Below, one piece after another: positions 1 to 5,497 of a stretch of DNA of 9,673 nt (position 1 is its first letter; every line of letters starts with the position of its first letter). A model generated the notes under the pieces. That model saw only the letters and a program-made list of their open reading frames with translations. It did no database searches and was not told where the DNA came from. The DNA lies in NCBI GenBank assembly GCA_023392575.1, contig JAEVYV010000176.1, forward strand, positions 1 through 9,673, in the 5' to 3' direction. This stretch comes from Bacteroidota bacterium (GTDB lineage: Bacteria; Bacteroidota; Bacteroidia; Chitinophagales; Chitinophagaceae). The translations under genes were made by a program, and so were the position numbers.

Positions 1-1
1 A

Positions 2-103
2 ACCAAGGATGCCCGCAAGCGGGATAACAAAGCCGTAGTGGAACTGGCCAACGTTTTGGAAGGAAAACTCCTGAGTATTGACATGCGTCAGGACGTAGCG
101 TAA
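2..103 (+). CDS. C-terminal end of an unidentified protein (5'-truncated by window edge)
   Basis: Frame 2 is open from the window edge to a TAA at 101-103 and encodes the last 33 residues of a protein, beginning TKDARKRDNKAV and ending LLSIDMRQDVA. Codon choice (GCC, CTG, AAC, GAA) resembles that of the confident genes nearby, and the stop is followed by a hairpin before the convergent rsgA, so this is probably a real gene tail. The fragment is charged and has no membrane segment. I do not recognise the family from so short a piece and assign no function. Confidence 0.5.
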   Translation, partial: TKDARKRDNKAVVELANVLEGKLLSIDMRQDVA

Positions 104-116
104 CGAATGAACGGTT

Positions 117-142
117 CAAAGCCAGTGCCTATGATGGCTTTG
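117..142. terminator. Hairpin between convergent genes, possible weak terminator
   Basis: CAAAGCCA (117-124) pairs perfectly with TGGCTTTG (135-142), an 8-bp stem with a 10-nt loop in the 44-nt gap between two convergent stop codons. A pyrimidine-rich but not pure T stretch follows on the plus strand, and no T-tract follows on the minus strand. The position suggests transcription termination. The weak U-tract makes it non-canonical, and it could act with Rho or only as a 3'-end stabiliser. Confidence 0.35.
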
Positions 143-147
143 CACTT

Positions 148-1083
148 CTATCCTTTCTGCCACCGCGGGCTTCCCAACGACTCCAGAATGGTGCAATAAC
201 TTATGTAGCGGTCTTCATCTATTTCCCCACCCATCACAGCCTGTTTTACCGCACATCCCGGTTCGTTCACGTGCAGGCAGTTGTTAAACTGACAATCGTT
301 CAATCTTTTGCGCATTTCGGGAAAATACCCCGAGAGCTCTTCCTTCTCCACATTCACCAACCCAAACTCCTTCATTCCCGGCGTATCAATGATCCTTCCG
401 CCAAGGGGCAGATCGTACATTTCGGCAAAGGTGGTGGTGTGTTGGCCCTTGCCGCTCCAACCGCTGACGTTCTGGGTCCGCAGCTGCAGGTGCGGCAATA
501 CCGCGTTGATAAACGTAGACTTGCCCACGCCGCTATGACCGCTAATCAGGGTTGTTTTGTCGGTTAAAAACTCCTTTATTTTTTCCAGACCGCTGTTTTG
601 CTTCAGGCTGACGCCCACAACCGCATAGCCAATGTTTGTGTAAACCTCGCTTAGCTTTTCCAGTTTTTGCAGGTCCTTTTCTTTGTACAAATCCAGTTTG
701 TTGAACAGCAGAACGGCCGGCACATGATACATTTCGCAGACCACCAAAAACCGGTCGATAAAGCCCTGCGAGGTGCGGGGTTCTTTTAGAGTGGCAATCA
801 ACAGCGACTGATCAATATTGGCCGCCACAATGTGCTGCTGGCTTTTTACCTTGGGCGATTGCCGGTTTATGTAATTGCGGCGTTCATGAATGCCGGTGAT
901 GGTGACCGATTGCTCGTTTTCATTTTCCAGGTCAAAGTCCACCACATCACCTACGGCTATGGGGTTGGAGGAGGTGATCCCTTCCAGTTTAAACACCCCT
1001 TTCATACGGGCATTCCAGGTTTTACCCTTTTCATCCTTCACCTGATACCAACTGCCTGTAGATTTGTAAACGAGTCCTTGCAT
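148..1083 (-). CDS. rsgA: RsgA, small-ribosomal-subunit biogenesis GTPase
   Basis: This 311-residue protein has the circularly permuted GTPase order that defines the RsgA/YjeQ family. An N-terminal OB-fold-like region (about 1-75) is followed by G4 NKLD (128-131), G1 GHSGVGKST (182-190), a G2-type GKGQHTTT (211-218) and G3 DTPG (233-236). A C-terminal zinc-binding set follows: Cys264, Cys269, His271 and Cys277. Known RsgA proteins bind the 30S subunit late in assembly, hydrolyse GTP on it and help release assembly factors in the cytosol. Length and motifs are complete. The ATG at 1081-1083 lies only 2 nt after the stop of the upstream VWA gene, so rsgA is probably the last gene of the moxR-led transcription unit. 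That is an unusual partner, since RsgA has no known link to the MoxR/Bat proteins. Confidence 0.97.
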   Translation of the reverse strand: MQGLVYKSTGSWYQVKDEKGKTWNARMKGVFKLEGITSSNPIAVGDVVDFDLENENEQSVTITGIHERRNYINRQSPKVKSQQHIVAANIDQSLLIATLKEPRTSQGFIDRFLVVCEMYHVPAVLLFNKLDLYKEKDLQKLEKLSEVYTNIGYAVVGVSLKQNSGLEKIKEFLTDKTTLISGHSGVGKSTFINAVLPHLQLRTQNVSGWSGKGQHTTTFAEMYDLPLGGRIIDTPGMKEFGLVNVEKEELSGYFPEMRKRLNDCQFNNCLHVNEPGCAVKQAVMGGEIDEDRYISYCTILESLGSPRWQKG

Positions 1084-1085
1084 GA

Positions 1086-2087
1086 TTAGGGGAATGTACG
1101 CAATAAAGTGTATCTCAAAATTATTTCCAAAGCCAGGAAAAATAACGCAGCCAGAAGAAAATAAACAAACTGCTCATCAAAGCGTTCCTTGGTCACTACT
1201 TCCACATCGGATTTTTCCATCTTATCGATCTGCCGGTAAATGGTCTGCAGGCTTTCTTCGTCGGTGGCCCGAAAATACAGGCCGCCGGTTTGGGTGGCAA
1301 TCCGCTTCAGCAGGGCTTCGTCCAAAAAAGCACTGCTGCCCGAGCGGCTGACGCCTTTTTCTTGCACGGTTTGACTGCCCACCGCTCCCATGCCAATGGT
1401 GTATACCTTCACGCCTTTTGCCTTGGCAATTTCAAGGGCGGTCAGGGGGTCAATGATCCGGGTATCGGGGGGTTGCTCGTTTCCATCGGTCAACAAAATG
1501 ATGATCTTGCTTTTTGCCTTGCTGGAAGAAAGCCGCTCCACCGATTTGGCCAGCCCTTCGCCAATCACCGTACCGTCTTCCAGCATTCCCGAAGTAAGGC
1601 CCCGGATCTGCTCCAGCAAACCGGCATGATCGGTGGAAAGAGGAAACTGCGTAAAACTTTCACCGGCAAAAATCACGAGGCCAATCTGGTCCACCGGCCG
1701 GCTCTTTACAAATTCAGCAGCCATTTGGCGGGACACGGCCAGGCGGTTTGGGGTAAAATCTTTCGACAGCATGCTGCCGCTGACATCCATGCACAAAATG
1801 ATATCGATGCCTTCTCCTTTGGTGCGGCTTTGCACATTGCGGATCTGCGGACGGGCCAGGGCCAAAATCACACAGCCTATGGCCAGCAACCGCAACCAAA
1901 AAGGAAGGTGCAACATGAGGTTTCTGGCCGTTTTGGTTGTAAACGCAGCGGCAGAGGAAACAATAAACGAAGATTTGGAGGCTGCAGCCGTTCGAAAATG
2001 CAAAAAGGCCACCACCGGCAAAATGCCCAAAAAAGGCAGCACCCACACATTGGCAAACTCAATATTTTGAAACCAGTCGTACAGCAT
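1086..2087 (-). CDS. BatA-like VWA-domain inner-membrane protein
   Basis: This 333-residue protein has two N-terminal membrane segments (about 13-31 and 62-79), a von Willebrand factor A domain (about 93-290) and one C-terminal membrane segment (about 306-325), the BatA layout. The metal-binding MIDAS motif is intact: D101-x-S103-x-S105 within DVSGSM, a Thr in DGT (173) and the TDG aspartate (D201). Metal-dependent ligand binding is therefore expected. The VWA domain sits between the second and third membrane segments, facing the periplasm by family analogy. BatA belongs to the Bacteroides aerotolerance (Bat) set, which works with MoxR ATPases in envelope stress or protein maturation; the exact role here is inference. 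Its ATG overlaps the upstream stop as TAATG (2085-2089), suggesting translational coupling. No BatB, BatC or full-length BatD gene follows; rsgA does. Confidence 0.9.
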   Translation of the reverse strand: MLYDWFQNIEFANVWVLPFLGILPVVAFLHFRTAAASKSSFIVSSAAAFTTKTARNLMLHLPFWLRLLAIGCVILALARPQIRNVQSRTKGEGIDIILCMDVSGSMLSKDFTPNRLAVSRQMAAEFVKSRPVDQIGLVIFAGESFTQFPLSTDHAGLLEQIRGLTSGMLEDGTVIGEGLAKSVERLSSSKAKSKIIILLTDGNEQPPDTRIIDPLTALEIAKAKGVKVYTIGMGAVGSQTVQEKGVSRSGSSAFLDEALLKRIATQTGGLYFRATDEESLQTIYRQIDKMEKSDVEVVTKERFDEQFVYFLLAALFFLALEIILRYTLLRTFP

Positions 2088-2944
2088 TATTTTAAATTCT
2101 CAATGGAGATGATGTTTTTTTCAATCACGGCAATGGCCGCTTCGTTTTCTTGTACCTGCGGCTGATACCGGGCAAATTTCACCATGTCGCTCAGGCGCAA
2201 TGCTTGCACCAGTTGGTGATACTGATCGGTAGGCAATTGCAGTTCTTTGATCTGCAAAGAAAGATCGTCGGTTGTTTTTGAAAACGACTGAATGTTTTTC
2301 CGCTTTAGCAGGTATTCCCGGAAAATATCCACCAGTTCGGTATACAGGTATTTTGCTTCGTTGCCCGCCTTGAGCTTTCCCAATCTTTTCAAAGCATGCT
2401 GATACGCATCTTCGGGTGGGGCAACCGGAGCCTCTGGTTTTTTTTCTTTGGGCGGAAAGAACAACAAAAACAAGGCGATCAAAACCGCCAGGGCAACCAG
2501 GTACCAGTACCAGTTGGAGGCCAGTGGTTTTTCCACTTCAATAATGTCTTTGATATCGTTGTAGGGCTGGTCGGGCGCCATGGGCGTATAGCCCACAGCA
2601 ATCACCACCGGTTTTGTTTTACCGCCGGCAAAAGAAAAAGCCGGAATGGCCCAGCGGCCACTGTCCCAACTGGTGAGGGTAAGGGTTTGCTGTAGAAACA
2701 ACCCTTCGGTGGTTTGCTGGCTGTCGATCTTTGAGCGCTGCAGTATTTCAAAATGCGGAAAGCTATCCACCACAAACCACCCAGCGCGGGTGTTTTTTTT
2801 AAGGACCGCTTTTAAATAAAGCTGCACCTGTTCGCCAATCAGTATTTTTTGTTTGTCGGTGGTGGCAGAAACCGCCGGGCTTTGGGAAAAGCCGGTACCG
2901 CCAAGGTTGATCAATAGGATGACAAGGAAAAAAAGCTGCTTCAT
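2087..2944 (-). CDS. BatD-like / DUF4381-like single-pass membrane protein
   Basis: This 285-residue protein has an N-terminal signal peptide (about 1-20, hydrophobic LFFLVILLINLGGTGFS) and a beta-rich extracytoplasmic part (about 25-140, with Trp, Phe and Tyr strands such as TLTSWDSGRWAIPAFSF). One membrane helix follows (about 144-163), then a Lys/Pro-rich hinge and a cytosolic alpha-helical region (about 177-280). This is the shape of the short BatD-like or DUF4381-type proteins that sit between DUF58 and VWA genes in Bacteroidota MoxR clusters. It probably bridges the membrane partners and the cytosolic MoxR/DUF58 proteins (inference). It starts in a TAATG overlap with the DUF58 stop (2942-2946) and ends in another with the VWA start. 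The family call rests on architecture and context, not on a catalytic motif. Confidence 0.8.
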   Translation of the reverse strand: MKQLFFLVILLINLGGTGFSQSPAVSATTDKQKILIGEQVQLYLKAVLKKNTRAGWFVVDSFPHFEILQRSKIDSQQTTEGLFLQQTLTLTSWDSGRWAIPAFSFAGGKTKPVVIAVGYTPMAPDQPYNDIKDIIEVEKPLASNWYWYLVALAVLIALFLLFFPPKEKKPEAPVAPPEDAYQHALKRLGKLKAGNEAKYLYTELVDIFREYLLKRKNIQSFSKTTDDLSLQIKELQLPTDQYHQLVQALRLSDMVKFARYQPQVQENEAAIAVIEKNIISIENLK

Positions 2945-3816
2945 TATTTGTTCCTGCTGATAAAAAATCGTTGTAACACTTTTACATAATCCTCATCGGT
3001 GCGTACATGCAACAGATCGCAGCCGGCCTTGCGAAAGGTTTCTTTGGAATAATCGGCCACGCGGAAAAACTCCTTTTCATATTCATAGCGCACAAAGCTG
3101 CTGTTGGTGTCCACCCATTTTTGCTGGCCGGTTTCGGCGTCTTCAATACGCAACAAACCCAGCCTGGGCAAGGTTCGATCCATGGGATCATAGAGCTTAA
3201 TGCCCACAATATCGTGTTTGTTTCCCGACACCCGCAGGGCGTCCTGATAATTGGTATCGATAAAATCGCTCAAAATAAAGGCGATGCTTTTTTGCCGGGT
3301 GGTGTTGTTGAAATAACGCAGGGCTGTGGTGAGCTGCGTTTGCTTTTTGGCCGACTCCACCGACAACAACTCCCGGATGATGAACAGGGCATGCTGCTTT
3401 CCCTTTTTGGGTGGAATGTATCTTTCAATTTTATCGCTGTAAAAGATCACACCTATTTTATCGCCGTTGTTGACGGCCGAAAAAGAAAGCACGGCGGCAA
3501 TTTCGGTGGCCACATCTTTTTTCGATGCGTGAACAGTGCCGAACAAAGAGCTGGCGCTTATGTCGATCAAAAGCATTACGGTTAGCTCCCGCTCTTCTTC
3601 AAACATTTTACTGAACGGATGGCCAAACCGGGCCGAAACATTCCAGTCAATAAACCGGATGTCGTCACCGGCCGAATATTCCCTCACTTCTTTAAAAGAC
3701 ATGCCCCTTCCCTTAAACGCACTGTGGTATTCGCCGGTGAACAGGTCTGCCGCCAGCCTTTTGCTTTTGATTTCCAGCTCCCGGACTTTTTTCAATATTT
3801 CCGCTGTTGTTAGCAT
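2944..3816 (-). CDS. DUF58 domain protein (MoxR partner, VWA-like fold)
   Basis: From the ATG at 3814-3816 this is a 290-residue soluble protein beginning MLTTAEILKKVRELEIKSKR, a typical DUF58 start. The DUF58 signature is clear at residues 37-65 (GRGMSFKEVREY, DDIRFIDWNVSARFG). A VWA-like domain follows with a MIDAS-type D85-x-S87-x-S89 in LIDISAS and a second acidic strand motif, SDF (183-185). There is no signal peptide or membrane segment, so it should be cytosolic. DUF58 proteins are almost always encoded next to MoxR ATPases and are thought to be adaptors or substrates for them. The frame also extends 7 codons upstream to a GTG at 3835-3837. That codon lies inside a palindrome and adds residues unlike the family, so I chose the internal ATG. 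The gene starts 36 nt after the moxR stop. Confidence 0.93.
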   Translation of the reverse strand: MLTTAEILKKVRELEIKSKRLAADLFTGEYHSAFKGRGMSFKEVREYSAGDDIRFIDWNVSARFGHPFSKMFEEERELTVMLLIDISASSLFGTVHASKKDVATEIAAVLSFSAVNNGDKIGVIFYSDKIERYIPPKKGKQHALFIIRELLSVESAKKQTQLTTALRYFNNTTRQKSIAFILSDFIDTNYQDALRVSGNKHDIVGIKLYDPMDRTLPRLGLLRIEDAETGQQKWVDTNSSFVRYEYEKEFFRVADYSKETFRKAGCDLLHVRTDEDYVKVLQRFFISRNK

Positions 3817-3834
3817 GCTGTTTCTATACCCGGT

Positions 3835-3849
3835 CACGCCACTGGCGTG
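3835..3849. repeat. REP-like palindrome at the moxR-DUF58 junction
   Basis: CACGCCA-C-TGGCGTG is a perfect 7-bp inverted repeat around one central base. It is followed by CCCCTACGGG, which carries the moxR stop codon on the minus strand (TAG at 3855-3853). GC-rich palindromes next to a CCCCTAC motif are often dispersed in bacterial genomes, so this may be a copy of a REP-type element that has landed at the 3' end of moxR. It could fold in mRNA and affect stability or the moxR/DUF58 expression ratio. Whether it is repeated elsewhere cannot be seen from this window. Confidence 0.5.
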
Positions 3850-3852
3850 CCC

Positions 3853-4854
3853 CTACGGGAGGTTAATTTTTTGGATAATCTTGTCGATCACATTCACCAC
3901 ATCCACATTTTCGGCTTCGGCTTCGTAGGTCAGTCCAATGCGGTGCCGCAACACATCATTACTAATGGCCCTCACATCTTCGGGGATTACATACCCGCGT
4001 TTGTTTAAAAAGGCCTGTGCCTTGGCGGCCACTGCCAGGTTGATGCTGCCCCGGGGCGAGGAGCCGTAGGAGATCAGCGGCCTGAGCTCATCCAACTGGT
4101 ATTCTTCGGGGTTGCGGGTAGCAAACACAATATCCAGGATGTACTGCTCCACCTTTTCGTCCATGTATATATCCCGAACCATTTGCCGGGCACTCAAAAT
4201 CTCGCTTACCGAAACCACCTGGCTAACAGCGGGTGCGTTCATCCCCTGCACGTTCTGACGGATGATCATTTGTTCTTCCTGACGCGAAGGATAACTCACC
4301 ACCACCTTCATTAAAAAACGGTCCACCTGGGCTTCGGGCAAGGGGTAGGTCCCTTCCTGCTCCAACGGGTTTTGCGTGGCCAAAACCAAAAACGGTTCGT
4401 CCAGTTTATAGGTGGTATCGCCAATGGTTACCTGTCGTTCCTGCATGGCTTCCAGCAAGGCGCTTTGCACCTTGGCCGGCGCCCGGTTGATTTCATCGGC
4501 CAGGATAAAATTGGCAAAGATGGGGCCCTTGCGCACCACAAACTCATTGCGCTGCTGGTTGTAGATCATGGTGCCGATGACGTCGGCGGGCAACAGGTCG
4601 GGGGTAAATTGAATGCGGCTGAATTTTGCATGAATGGCTTGCGACAGCGATTTGATGGTGAGGGTTTTGGCCAGCCCCGGCACGCCTTCCAAAAGCACGT
4701 GGCCGTTGCTCAACAGGCCAATCAGCAAACGATCAAGCATATACGATTGACCAATGATTACCTTGCCCACTTCGTTTCTAAGGGTATCCACAAACCTGCC
4801 TGCGTAACTTATCCGTTCGTTTAACTGACGAATGTCATCTGCGGTTTTAATCAT
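3853..4854 (-). CDS. MoxR-family AAA+ ATPase
   Basis: This 333-residue cytosolic protein has all the MoxR AAA+ elements: Walker A GVPGLAKT (57-64), Walker B FILADEINRAP (117-126 region), sensor 1 ATQNP (159-163), the VDRF arginine-finger region (177-180) and sensor 2 GSSPRG (264-269, Arg268). Long stretches such as SALLEAMQERQVTIG and EQEGTYPLPEAQ are near family consensus. MoxR ATPases act as chaperones for assembly, metal insertion or maturation, together with VWA-domain partners. Here the DUF58, BatD-like and BatA-like genes follow directly. The ATG at 4852-4854 opens the minus-strand unit after a 181-bp AT-rich gap that must hold its promoter, though I found no convincing TTG/TAnnTTTG pair there. 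The C-terminus (KINLP) and TAG stop run into a GC-rich palindromic sequence. Confidence 0.96.
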   Translation of the reverse strand: MIKTADDIRQLNERISYAGRFVDTLRNEVGKVIIGQSYMLDRLLIGLLSNGHVLLEGVPGLAKTLTIKSLSQAIHAKFSRIQFTPDLLPADVIGTMIYNQQRNEFVVRKGPIFANFILADEINRAPAKVQSALLEAMQERQVTIGDTTYKLDEPFLVLATQNPLEQEGTYPLPEAQVDRFLMKVVVSYPSRQEEQMIIRQNVQGMNAPAVSQVVSVSEILSARQMVRDIYMDEKVEQYILDIVFATRNPEEYQLDELRPLISYGSSPRGSINLAVAAKAQAFLNKRGYVIPEDVRAISNDVLRHRIGLTYEAEAENVDVVNVIDKIIQKINLP

Positions 4855-5035
4855 AGTTGAAATTTAGATCTTTGATTAACGAGCTGTGCACTAGCAAATA
4901 ATTTGCCGTAAAGTCAAAATTCCTGATATTTTAACCAATATTAGTTCCAAAACCCCGTTTACTAAAAAAATACCCGAAAGCATCCGTACATGGCCCAAGT
5001 TTTATACGGTAGTTTATTTACTGAAAATTTCCTTT
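4855..5035. other. AT-rich divergent intergenic region (moxR / lipoprotein)
   Basis: This 181-bp gap separates two divergent genes, so both promoters should lie here. It is clearly more AT-rich than the flanking genes. On the plus strand TAGTTTA (5010-5016) resembles the TAnnTTTG -7 element but has no TTG at the right distance. CCGTA (4984-4988) and TACGG (5005-5009) form a short inverted repeat just upstream of it, a possible operator. No ORF or RNA gene is apparent. Confidence 0.4.
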
Positions 5036-5497
5036 ATGAAACATCTCCTCCCAACCATTGCTGTTTGCCTTGCTTTTGCTGCCTGCACTAAAAACAATTC
5101 GAACACCAACGAACCCACCAAAACCGATCTGATTACCAGTGGTCCCTGGAAATACGAGGACGCCGGAGCGGATGCGGACCGAAACGGTACCATTGACCTG
5201 AGCATCACTTCTTCCATTCCCGCCTGTGTGCTGGATAATACCCTAAACTTATCGGCCGATGGAACCGGCACCGTTGACGAGGGGGCCAGCAAATGCAATG
5301 CTGCAGATCCGCAAACCAATGCCGTTACCTGGAGTTTTGCCAACAACGAATCGGCACTAAACATCGGGGGCAGCGGCGTCATTGGCATTTCGGGGCAATT
5401 TAAAATCCTCACCCTTACGGCCACCAGCCTAACTCTTTCAAAAGACACCACCTTTCAGGGCCTTTCCACCGCAATGGTGGTAAAACTTAAACATTGA
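5036..5497 (+). CDS. Small lipocalin-like lipoprotein
   Basis: This 153-residue protein has a type II signal peptide: a hydrophobic stretch at 3-16 and a lipobox ending FAAC, with Cys17 as the lipidated residue. It is then anchored in the inner or outer membrane. The mature part resembles the short lipocalin-like lipoproteins common in Bacteroidota: a GPWKYED strand near 36-42, an acidic loop D46-x-D48-x-N50-G-T-I-D54, IPAC with Cys64, SADGTGTVDEGASKC with Cys87, VTWSF and the LTATSLTLSKD strand. Cys64 and Cys87 could form a disulfide. The ligand is unknown. It stands alone, divergent from moxR and convergent with nadE. The ATG at 5036 leaves a normal-length signal peptide; no Shine-Dalgarno sequence is evident. 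The lipoprotein call is secure and the lipocalin-like call is likely, from pattern similarity only. Confidence 0.82.
   Translation: MKHLLPTIAVCLAFAACTKNNSNTNEPTKTDLITSGPWKYEDAGADADRNGTIDLSITSSIPACVLDNTLNLSADGTGTVDEGASKCNAADPQTNAVTWSFANNESALNIGGSGVIGISGQFKILTLTATSLTLSKDTTFQGLSTAMVVKLKH

Noticed and set aside
1290..2165. Long plus-strand open frame (291 codons) across the VWA gene
   Set aside because: It is antisense to the confident BatA-like gene, and its translation is rich in His, Gln and Arg with no family pattern. It is a shadow of the minus-strand codon bias.
3007..3585. Plus-strand open frame of 192 codons inside the DUF58 gene
   Set aside because: It is antisense to a gene with the full DUF58 signature, with no promoter or motif of its own.
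3817..3837. GTG start extending the DUF58 protein by 7 residues
   Set aside because: The GTG lies within the palindrome at the moxR end; the downstream ATG gives the normal family start.
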